From contig JAKLHG010000308.1 in NCBI GenBank assembly GCA_022710255.1, positions 1 to 5,307 of the forward strand: a DNA stretch of 5,307 bases, written 5' to 3'. Positions 1-5,307 of this stretch are shown here, in pieces. Every line of letters begins with the position of its first letter. The stretch's first letter is position 1. This DNA comes from Candidatus Hydrogenedentota bacterium (lineage in GTDB: Bacteria > Hydrogenedentota > Hydrogenedentia > Hydrogenedentales > CAITNO01). The translations under genes were made by a program, and so were the position numbers. The notes under the pieces are model-generated. The model saw nothing but the letters and a program-made list of their open reading frames with translations. It did not search any database and was not told the DNA's origin.

Positions 1-651
1 CTCGGAACGAACGGCGGAATGGAGCGTCCCCGAACTTTCCCGGCCGCTTTCCTGCACGACAGGCATGCTTTCCAGACGGTCCAGCGCCGCTTCCGGGTCG
101 TTCGTGTGCATGGCCCCGGCGGCCGCCAGCAGATACCGGGCCGATACCGGAACCGGAACCGTGTCAAAGCGCTTGATGTATTCGATGGCCTCCAGGTTGC
201 CGTCCAATGCAAGCACATAACAGGCATAGGCGCGCAGGTAATAATCGGACGCGGTGCTGATCAGGTCATTCTTCATGATTTCAGCCGCGTGCCGCTGCAG
301 GTTCTGGAAGGCGGCGTCGTACACTTCGAAAGCGTGGTCACGGCGCACCAGCGTCAGAAAATGCAGCGCATAGACCGACCCATAGGGATAGGATGTTGCC
401 GACCCGGGCCAGAAACCGATGCCGCCGTTCGCGGTCTGCATGCTCAGCAGCCGCGCAATCGCCTGTTTCAGGTACCGTTCCGCATTTTCGGCCACACGCA
501 CCGCCTCCGTATCGCCGACGAACAGGTCCTCGTACAGGCGCGCATAATTTCTCAGGAAATACAGGGGCATGGCCCGCGACACCGTCTGTTCCACGCAGCC
601 GTAGGGATACCGGAGCAGGTATTTCAGGCCCGGTCTGATCCTCAGGAACAG
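1..651 (-). other. Thioester domain (TED) of the A2M protein, truncated at window edge
   Basis: Residues from about 1478 to the edge at 1694. KYLLRYPYGCVEQTVSRAMP contains the thioester motif GCVEQ (bases 586-600), in which Cys1496 and Gln1499 form the internal bond. Helical repeats of the alpha/alpha toroid follow, with LLSMQTANGGIGFWPG (GGIGFWPG at 1553-1560) and LRAYACYVLAL (C1621), both typical of bacterial A2Ms. The rest of the toroid and the C-terminal receptor-like domain lie outside the window. Confidence 0.92.
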
Positions 652-3600
652 GTCGTTCGACACTTCGATGGCGGTGTTCAAGCCGGGGTCCATCTTGAAC
701 AGCGTATTTTCAATGACCCGTTTCTCACCGGGCTTGAGCGTGATAAATTCGGTGTTCGTCTGGTACGCCGCGGGAGCGCGCACGGGAATGGGCGCTTTTT
801 CCGTAATGGTTTCCAGCACCGTTCCCGAGGCATCCGTAATGGTCATGACCCACTCCAGCATGCCCTGGCCCGTGGCGGCCGCGGAGGTGACCCGCGCCCG
901 GACGGCGTCCTCCGCCCCGGGGCCCAGCGCCAGTTGCTGCTCTCCGGCCCCGGACAGGGCGCCGGAGGCGTTCCATCTTACGGCGGCCGTAACCGCCGCA
1001 TCGGTGGTGTTTATCGCCACGGCCGTGCAGTCGAATTGGTCACCGCACAAGGTGAACCGCGGCATGGAAGTGCGAAGGATATAGGGGCGTTTTACCAGGA
1101 CGGGGACCGCGGCGCCTCCGACGGCCCGTTCGGTCACGGCCACCGCCACCAGCCGCAACTGGCCGATGAATTCAGGCACATTGAACGTGATCACCGCGCG
1201 CCCGGTGGCATCGCTGCGCACAATGCCGCTCCACAAGGCAACGGGTTTGATCCAGTTTTCATCCACCTGCGAGGTAAGCCCGAGCCGGCGCATCATATCA
1301 CCGCCGGGGGCGGATTCCTCGGGCTCATAGAAGACCTTGTCATAGTAGTGCGCCTGCCGCACCTCCATTTGCCGTGAACGCTGGAAGTAGGTGTAGGGGT
1401 CCGGATTGTCATACCCGAGAATACTATGAATGCCCTCATCCACGGCGGCCACCGTGATCTCCGCGGCCACGGGGTTACCGGCCTGGTCGCGCGTTTCCAA
1501 CACCACCTCCAGGGGCGCGGCGGGCAGAATTGTTTCAGGCACGTTGACAAAGGTGGTCTCGATACGGCGGTCCGGATTGTCCAGGGGCACGTTGGCCATG
1601 ACGAAACTGCTGTAGGGATAATTGGACAGGGCCTTGTTCTGGGCGGTGCGCACCACGGTCACCTGCATCCAGGTGTTGGGGAACCAGGCGGACGTCACGG
1701 TAAAGGCGGCGTGCCCTTCCCCGTTGACGACCGGCACCGCGATACTGTCCTTGAGCGCGTCGCCCTGCGCCACGATATAGGCCATGCCGTCGTAGGGCGA
1801 TTCTATGGACAATTCAAGGGGATCGCCGACGCGGTACGTTTCCTGGTTCATGGCGAGTCGAATCAGTTCCGGCCGTGAGGCGGATTCCACGTTCAACCGG
1901 CCCCACCAGCGGTTGAAGGTGATGGAGCTATACATGCGCGTTTCATCCGCGTGCACGCGCAGCCGGTATTCTCCGTACGCCGGATACGGCAGTTCCAGGG
2001 TGCCCTTGCCACCTTCGAGGGCGACGTCAAAGGTCTGCACCAGGTCGAAATTTTCGTCCCAACGCGGGTCATTACGGTTGTCAAAGCGCCGCAAATAATA
2101 GTTCCATACGCGGCGTTCCAGCGATACCTTCACGGAGGTCAGGGCCGCCGCCGTCTCGTCGGGGTTCAGGGCGAGCACATACACGTCCAGGATTTCGCGC
2201 TCGGGCCGCGGCGCGGCCGCCATGCCCAGCAGCACCAGGTCGGGGAAGGCGATGGCTTCCGCCGAGTCGGTCACGGCGCGGCCGCCCAGTTCGAGCACCC
2301 GGCCGCTCGCCACCACTTCAAGCGGCATGGTCGCCTCCTCTTCGGGTTCGAACGTATAAGAGAACGTCGATTTGCCCTCCGCATCGGTGATGGATTCGCC
2401 CAGTGGAATGAGGTTTTCTTCAAGGGAATCCTCATTGCCGAAGGAATAGCCCGGCCAGTCCTTGCTTTCATAGCGCATGGGCCGCAGAAACACGCGCCCT
2501 TCCGTTTTCCGCCCCGCGGCCACCCCGCCGAACAGATTTTCCGCCGTTACCAGCAAGTCCACGGAATCGCCGGGACCGAGCCGTTCCGCGCTGAAGGCCG
2601 CCGTGGCACGCAGCCGGTTCGGCACGAATTCCTCCAGGTTGAAAGCCGCGATACCTATGGCTTCCTCGGCCTCGGGCACACGCAATTCCACGCTGTATTT
2701 GCCCGTGGGATGAACGCGCTCGGACTGAAAATCAAAGCTGCCGGTGCCGAATTCGGAAAGGGTTACCGGGACCTCCTGTATCCAGCGGCCCTGGGGAGTG
2801 CCGATCCGCAGTTGAAGGGGTACACCGGCCAGGGCATCCACATAGCGGGTGCGCGTTATCCAGCGGATGTGCACCGGCTCGCCGGGCCGGTACAGGTTAC
2901 GGTCCAGGTAAATATACGCATCGTATCCTTCGGGGTCGAAGTAGGGCATATCCGGGGTGAAGGGCGTATTCTGTTCCTGCGGTTCCCGCAAGTCGAGGAA
3001 GGTGTAATCCTCGCCCTTTTCAAGTACGACAAGCGCCGGCTCGCCCAAGGTGGCGTCGAAATTGCCCAGCCGCGCGATGCCATCCGGACCTGTTGCGATG
3101 GTGCCCATGGGTTGGAACCGGGTGGAGTAGACGGTGACCTGGGCCTGAACAACCGGTTCGAGCGAGAAAAGGTCATGCACAAAAACGACCAACCCGGAAT
3201 CCGTCCAGTGCGCCAGCGCGCCCATATCCGTATAAATTAGAATGCGGCTTGTCTCACTTGAATAGCTGTATTCCGGTCCCACAGTCATGACAAACACGCC
3301 GCGCTTGTCCGCCGGCATCAGGGCGCCCATGTCAACGGGAACCGAATGCGTTTTATCCGGATCGTCGGGAAACGCGACTTCAAGCGAGCCCAGTTCGCCC
3401 GCATACTCATCCATGAGGGACTCCCGGTGCCCGTATTCCACAAAGTCCCGCGCAAAGATGGGTATATTACTCGGGAAAATTCGGGCCAGCGTAACCCAGG
3501 CTTCCGTAATGTTCCGTCCTTTGACCCGGGGCGCCGAGGCTTCTTTGCGCAGATAATAGTACAGTTCCGGGGAATCGAATTCGGCGCCGGACATTTTCGG

Positions 3601-5082
3601 CGTCTTCTCCAGCGCCACCATTTCAGCGCTTTCAAGCCGGGCCGATTTATCGCTCGATTCCAAACCGCCCGTCACGGTAAGCACATACTCCTTTTCAGAC
3701 TGCCAGTCGCCCTTGATAAACATGCGGCCTTCCCATCTGCCCGGTTCTACGCGCATATTTTCAATGGGCGGCACAATCTTGATGTGGTTCAGCAGGTCTT
3801 CCGTCGTCACGCTGTGTGACAAGGAAAGGTTAAGCGCGTAACCGTCAATATCCTCTTCATCCCAATAGTGGTCCTCAACATCAAGCGCCTCAATCTCTCC
3901 CGATGACTCCTGCTCTTCACTTTCCCCGGTGGGCGCATCGGAAAGGGTTTGGGTCCATTCCGGGTAGAGCAGGGTCGTTCCGGTGCGCGAGGGTATGCCT
4001 GCGGGAATCCGAAGATTGATTTTATCAGGGGCCGTTTCATTTGCACCGGGAATCACGTTAAACACAAAGTCCGTTTCTGTTGCGCTTTCAAGCGCCAATG
4101 CAAGCGGAGCATCCGTGTCGAACCGCTTTGCCTGGACCAGGTTGATAAACGGTTCCGCCTGTACCGGCACGGAAAAATATAGTTCCAGCCTCGCCGTTTC
4201 TCCCCTCGTATAGACCGCCGATTTTACTTGTACCCGCTTTTCTGAAGGGAATACCCTCTGGATGGCGCCGGAAGTAAATTCGAAGGCATCGCCCCACCGA
4301 AGACCGTGCCCCACGACCATGTACAAGGGAAAAGATGTGGATCGGGGAATTCCAATGATTGCCTGTTTGGGGGTTCCTTCCCCCCCTTCCTTGAACGTAC
4401 AGGCGACCGGTTCGTTGTTGTTGGCACGCACCGTCAGCAACGTTTTCAGTTGTGCCGTATCCACGGGCCGCGAGAAATCAATGCTCAATTCCATGGCATC
4501 CTGCGTACCCTGAACAACGGCTATTTTTTCGACTGCCAGCATTTCATTGGAAAAGGTCAGCACGCGGTCTTCCATGCGCAGCGGTTTCCCGGAAACGGAA
4601 CGCAGTCCGGGGTGCAACAGGACCTTGATTTCCTTTACGGCGGAATTTTGGACCAGCGCGCCCAGGTAGGCCGAGGAAAACCGGAGCCGGTTCCCCTCCA
4701 GAAGGGCGTGACCATCCACATTGGGGTCCACGGTCACAGGAACAGGCGCGACGCCTTCCACGTCTGGAAGGGGGGCGAGGTCTTCATCAAAGAAAATGAC
4801 GATCTCCTCCCCAATCTGCATGCCGGGGACGGGATAAAGGCCCATAATCCGCAAGGTCCCCTCCGCCGTTACAGCCGGTTCCCCGGCAGCCGCCGCCGGC
4901 TTCGGACCGCCGCAGATGCGCAGGATATCCTCCAGCGGACTTTGACGAATACCTTCCAGCACTTGCTCCTGGAATTCGGAAGGCAGCGTTTCAAACACCT
5001 TCAGGGGCAAAGGATCTATCGCAACGGAAACGCCACAAAACAGTACGGACACCACCGCCGTCAAACAACGCATCTTGTACAT
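1..5082 (-). CDS. Bacterial alpha-2-macroglobulin family protein, thioester-containing, 3' end cut by window edge
   Basis: Likely periplasmic broad-range protease trap: cleavage of a bait segment triggers collapse and exposes a Cys-Gln thioester that bonds to the protease (known for the family). The frame is open for 1694 codons and leaves the window without a stop. Landmarks in order (residues): signal peptide 1-21; MG/Ig-like units about 75-383; acidic linker 384-415; IYTDMG 616-621; MG2 with YRPGE 731-735; FNLEEF 814-819 and ENLFGG 848-853 (MG3); YRVGD 1083-1087 and VDEGI 1214-1218 (bait-region domain); bait-like stretch 1223-1282; A2M domain from W1284; GCVEQ 1495-1499 (thioester Cys1496, Gln1499); GGIGFWPG 1553-1560 in the alpha-toroid. 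E. coli YfhM (ECAM) is about 1650 residues with its thioester near 1190, so this protein has about 300 more residues before it; total may be about 1950. ATG 5082 is chosen for its Shine-Dalgarno spacing and compact signal peptide. In-frame ATGs at 5142, 5091 and 5073 are alternatives. Family call is firm; the protease-trap role is inferred. Confidence 0.9.
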   Translation of the reverse strand, partial: MYKMRCLTAVVSVLFCGVSVAIDPLPLKVFETLPSEFQEQVLEGIRQSPLEDILRICGGPKPAAAAGEPAVTAEGTLRIMGLYPVPGMQIGEEIVIFFDEDLAPLPDVEGVAPVPVTVDPNVDGHALLEGNRLRFSSAYLGALVQNSAVKEIKVLLHPGLRSVSGKPLRMEDRVLTFSNEMLAVEKIAVVQGTQDAMELSIDFSRPVDTAQLKTLLTVRANNNEPVACTFKEGGEGTPKQAIIGIPRSTSFPLYMVVGHGLRWGDAFEFTSGAIQRVFPSEKRVQVKSAVYTRGETARLELYFSVPVQAEPFINLVQAKRFDTDAPLALALESATETDFVFNVIPGANETAPDKINLRIPAGIPSRTGTTLLYPEWTQTLSDAPTGESEEQESSGEIEALDVEDHYWDEEDIDGYALNLSLSHSVTTEDLLNHIKIVPPIENMRVEPGRWEGRMFIKGDWQSEKEYVLTVTGGLESSDKSARLESAEMVALEKTPKMSGAEFDSPELYYYLRKEASAPRVKGRNITEAWVTLARIFPSNIPIFARDFVEYGHRESLMDEYAGELGSLEVAFPDDPDKTHSVPVDMGALMPADKRGVFVMTVGPEYSYSSETSRILIYTDMGALAHWTDSGLVVFVHDLFSLEPVVQAQVTVYSTRFQPMGTIATGPDGIARLGNFDATLGEPALVVLEKGEDYTFLDLREPQEQNTPFTPDMPYFDPEGYDAYIYLDRNLYRPGEPVHIRWITRTRYVDALAGVPLQLRIGTPQGRWIQEVPVTLSEFGTGSFDFQSERVHPTGKYSVELRVPEAEEAIGIAAFNLEEFVPNRLRATAAFSAERLGPGDSVDLLVTAENLFGGVAAGRKTEGRVFLRPMRYESKDWPGYSFGNEDSLEENLIPLGESITDAEGKSTFSYTFEPEEEATMPLEVVASGRVLELGGRAVTDSAEAIAFPDLVLLGMAAAPRPEREILDVYVLALNPDETAAALTSVKVSLERRVWNYYLRRFDNRNDPRWDENFDLVQTFDVALEGGKGTLELPYPAYGEYRLRVHADETRMYSSITFNRWWGRLNVESASRPELIRLAMNQETYRVGDPLELSIESPYDGMAYIVAQGDALKDSIAVPVVNGEGHAAFTVTSAWFPNTWMQVTVVRTAQNKALSNYPYSSFVMANVPLDNPDRRIETTFVNVPETILPAAPLEVVLETRDQAGNPVAAEITVAAVDEGIHSILGYDNPDPYTYFQRSRQMEVRQAHYYDKVFYEPEESAPGGDMMRRLGLTSQVDENWIKPVALWSGIVRSDATGRAVITFNVPEFIGQLRLVAVAVTERAVGGAAVPVLVKRPYILRTSMPRFTLCGDQFDCTAVAINTTDAAVTAAVRWNASGALSGAGEQQLALGPGAEDAVRARVTSAAATGQGMLEWVMTITDASGTVLETITEKAPIPVRAPAAYQTNTEFITLKPGEKRVIENTLFKMDPGLNTAIEVSNDLFLRIRPGLKYLLRYPYGCVEQTVSRAMPLYFLRNYARLYEDLFVGDTEAVRVAENAERYLKQAIARLLSMQTANGGIGFWPGSATSYPYGSVYALHFLTLVRRDHAFEVYDAAFQNLQRHAAEIMKNDLISTASDYYLRAYACYVLALDGNLEAIEYIKRFDTVPVPVSARYLLAAAGAMHTNDPEAALDRLESMPVVQESGRESSGTLHSAVRSE
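958..1233 (-). other. A2M domain (MG7-like) of the A2M protein
   Basis: Residues about 1284-1375 begin WSGIVRSDATGRAVITF and continue NVPEFIGQLRLVAVAVTE, matching the A2M family pattern 'W...v.sD..G.a.v.f..P...g.lRl.AvA'. It is followed by KRPY and MPRFTLCGDQF, the expected strand order. An unusual feature is the cysteine pair C1346 and C1352 in the 'PRF..GD.F' element. Confidence 0.85.
1237..1416 (-). other. Candidate bait segment of the A2M protein
   Basis: Residues 1223-1282 sit between VDEGI and the A2M-domain Trp1284, the same place as the bait region in vertebrate A2M. The stretch is polar and lacks regular strands. It offers many cleavage-prone residues: R1235, R1237, R1242, K1249, R1265 and R1266, aromatic residues (the YY pair at 1246-1247, F1251, Y1252), and a flexible APGGD turn (1258-1262). 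Location is inferred from family topology; actual cleavage sites are unknown. Confidence 0.55.
1420..1866 (-). other. Bait-region-type domain (A2M_BRD) of the A2M protein
   Basis: Residues about 1073-1221 start with LIRLAMNQETYRVGDPLELSIESPYDG split around YRVGD (1083-1087), the usual opening of the A2M_BRD family. They end with ITVAAVDEGIHSIL, whose VDEGI (1214-1218) matches the conserved 'VDxxhL' strand that comes just before the bait insertion. Order and spacing fit the family. Confidence 0.85.
2644..2904 (-). other. MG2 (macroglobulin) domain of the A2M protein
   Basis: Residues about 727-813 begin DRNLYRPGEPVHIRW, the hallmark of the MG2 domain (Pfam MG2/A2M_N) in bacterial A2Ms, where a tyrosine-arginine-proline-glycine-glutamate turn is nearly invariant (here 731-735). 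The domain ends just before FNLEEFVPNRL (from 814), the characteristic start of MG3. These two elements fix the register of the core. Confidence 0.88.
3838..3933 (-). other. Acidic low-complexity linker in the A2M protein
   Basis: Residues 384-415, starting PTGES and ending DIDGY, contain 14 Asp/Glu among 32 residues and no Lys or Arg. The stretch lies between two Ig/MG-like units and is probably a flexible or metal-binding spacer. The composition is read directly; any function is unknown. Confidence 0.7.
3934..4860 (-). other. N-terminal MG1/Ig-like tandem units of the A2M protein
   Basis: Residues about 75-383 appear to hold three successive beta-sandwich-like units. Each has an amphipathic strand of the form 'hydrophobic-x-h-x-F-S/D-x-P/D-V/L' near its start: IVIFFDEDL in unit 1, LSIDFSRPV in unit 2, LELYFSVPV in unit 3. 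Unit 1 ends in a segment (LRSVSGKPL) like the 'gl-s-x-x-G-x-x-L' turn of bacterial A2M MG1 or SbsA-type Ig domains. A similar unit follows the acidic linker (LNLSLSHSV, about 417-425). Unit boundaries are approximate. These units push the canonical MG2-MG7 core several hundred residues downstream compared with E. coli YfhM. Confidence 0.55.
5020..5082 (-). other. Sec signal peptide of the A2M protein
   Basis: Residues 1-21 read MYKMRCLTAVVSVLFCGVSVA followed by IDP. There is a short basic n-region (K3, R5), a hydrophobic core from about L7 to V18, and an SVA signal-peptidase-I type site after A21. C16 is preceded by V-L-F, and F at -1 does not fit a lipobox ([LVI][ASTVI][GAS]C), so a lipoprotein signal is unlikely. 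This differs from E. coli YfhM, which is a lipoprotein. It implies export to the periplasm as a soluble protein. The cleavage site is judged by eye. Confidence 0.75.
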
Positions 5083-5091
5083 ACCCCACAT

Positions 5092-5099
5092 CCCTTTCT
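5092..5099 (-). promoter_or_regulatory. Ribosome binding site for the A2M start at 5082
   Basis: AGAAAGGG ends 9 bases before the ATG at 5082. It directly abuts the alternative ATG at 5091, which is too close for initiation, so it favours 5082. The match to the Shine-Dalgarno consensus is only partial (AAGG core). Confidence 0.5.
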
Positions 5100-5160
5100 G
5101 GATTGCGGTTACGGGAACCTGGCCTCTTCCGAACCCCAACATATCCCCGGGACGCTGGAA

Positions 5161-5186
5161 GAAAGACGTCTCGAAGACGACCTTTC
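5161..5186 (-). other. Hairpin in the presumed A2M 5' leader
   Basis: Two stacked 5-bp stems: outer GAAAG with CTTTC, inner CGTCT with AGACG, a small internal loop between them, and a 3-base apical loop (TCG on the minus strand). It lies about 79 bases upstream of the A2M start and is not followed by a U-tract, so it is not a terminator. No known riboswitch or leader motif is recognised. Confidence 0.4.
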
Positions 5187-5205
5187 ACGGTATGACATGA
5201 CAAAC

Positions 5206-5217
5206 TAGATTTATCTA
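5206..5217. promoter_or_regulatory. AT-rich 12-bp dyad in the intergenic gap
   Basis: TAGAT-TT-ATCTA is a perfect inverted repeat with 5-bp arms and a 2-base centre, about 124 bases upstream of the A2M start. It lies in the most AT-rich part of the gap and could be a small operator or part of a -10 region. Short dyads like this also arise by chance. Confidence 0.2.
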
Positions 5218-5220
5218 CAG

Positions 5221-5239
5221 AACGCCGCGATACAGCGTT
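5221..5239 (-). terminator. Stem-loop after the upstream gene, possible weak terminator
   Basis: On the minus strand AACGCTG and CGGCGTT pair over 7 bp (one G-T wobble) around a 5-base loop TATCG. The hairpin starts 9 bases after the upstream gene's TGA. No clear U-tract follows it on the minus strand (CTGTAG), so it may be a 3'-end stabilising hairpin or a weak terminator. A TTTT run does follow the stem on the plus strand, so it could also act for plus-strand transcripts. Confidence 0.35.
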
Positions 5240-5248
5240 TTGGATAAC

Positions 5249-5307
5249 TCAGTCAAGTTTCTTAATAAAAATGTTCCGGAATTGCACCAGGGAAGGCGGC
5301 CCGGACC
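5249..5307 (-). CDS. C-terminal tail of an upstream gene, probably DUF1080 / 3-keto-disaccharide hydrolase family
   Basis: One minus-strand frame entering at the right edge reads S-GPPSLVQFRNIFIKKLD and ends at TGA (5249-5251). The ending 'GP..VQFRNI.IK.L' strongly resembles the last beta-strand of DUF1080 proteins (Pfam 3-keto-disaccharide_hydrolase, a concanavalin-like fold), which commonly finish 'g.v.FRNI.Ik.L' just before the stop. These proteins are abundant in Planctomycetota, Verrucomicrobiota and relatives. Only 18 residues are visible, so the family call is tentative. The gene is co-oriented with the A2M gene, 166 bases upstream of its start. The other two minus-strand frames here are also open at the edge (stopping at 5263 and 5218) but show no recognisable tail. 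Confidence 0.5.
   Translation of the reverse strand, partial: SGPPSLVQFRNIFIKKLD

Noticed and set aside
19..1377. 452-codon plus-strand open frame
   Set aside because: It is wholly antisense to the thioester and A2M domains. Its product is His/Arg/Gly-rich with no recognisable domain, as expected for a shadow of a GC-rich gene.
1951..3240. 429-codon plus-strand open frame
   Set aside because: Antisense to the MG2-MG5 core. Composition is shadow-like and no motif or plausible family is seen, whereas the opposite strand carries YRPGE, EEF and ENLFGG.
5061..5075. Possible lipobox around C16 of the signal peptide
   Set aside because: The residues before the Cys are V-L-F. A lipobox needs Gly, Ala or Ser at -1, so lipoprotein processing is not supported.
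4306..5208. 300-codon plus-strand open frame
   Set aside because: Antisense to the N-terminal units and the signal peptide of the A2M gene. Its product is rich in His, Gln and Arg without domain signals.
5227..5256. Possible sigma70 promoter on the minus strand, TTGACT (5251-5256) and TATCGC (5227-5232), 18-base spacer
   Set aside because: The -10 matches only 3 of 6 consensus bases and lies inside the stem-loop, and the -35 overlaps the upstream gene's stop codon. Too weak to annotate.
1..5307. CRISPR arrays, tRNA or rRNA genes, insertion sequences
   Set aside because: No regularly spaced repeats, tRNA-like cloverleaf, rRNA core sequence, transposase motif or terminal inverted repeats were seen. 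Nearly the whole window is occupied by one coding frame.

Overview
Almost the whole window is one very long minus-strand gene. It encodes a bacterial alpha-2-macroglobulin (A2M) family protein that runs uninterrupted from a start at 5082 to the left edge, 1694 codons without a stop, and continues beyond position 1. The family call rests on landmarks that appear in the expected order: a Sec signal peptide, an N-terminal run of MG/Ig-like units, the TDxG segment, the YRPGE element of MG2, the EEF and ENLFGG elements of MG3, the YRVGD element of the bait-region domain, VDEGI, a low-complexity bait-like stretch, the A2M domain and an intact thioester motif (YPYGCVEQ). The gene is cut inside the thioester domain. 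It was read codon by codon and shows no frameshift or stop.

At the right edge (5249-5307, minus strand) are the last 18 codons of an upstream gene in the same orientation. Its tail, GPPSLVQFRNIFIKKLD-stop, resembles the C-terminus of DUF1080 (3-keto-disaccharide hydrolase) proteins. A 166-base gap (5083-5248) separates the two genes. It holds a 7-bp stem-loop just after the upstream stop, a small AT-rich dyad, a second hairpin in the presumed leader, and a purine-rich ribosome binding site. I see no convincing sigma70 promoter.

Organism: a Gram-negative-type bacterium with moderately high GC (by eye high 50s percent). Large thioester A2Ms together with DUF1080 proteins are common in Planctomycetota, Verrucomicrobiota, Lentisphaerota, Hydrogenedentota and relatives. 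That placement is inference, because the window has no phylogenetic marker.

Biology: by analogy with the E. coli and Salmonella A2Ms, the protein should act in the periplasm as a protease trap, where cleavage of the bait exposes the Cys-Gln thioester to capture the protease. Points beyond the ordinary are its size (about 1950 residues if the C-terminus is typical), several hundred extra N-terminal residues, an acidic linker, a predicted soluble rather than lipid-anchored form, and a CxxxxxC pair in the A2M domain. The window looks like a large but recognisable family member, not a new system. All long plus-strand open frames are antisense shadows of this gene.
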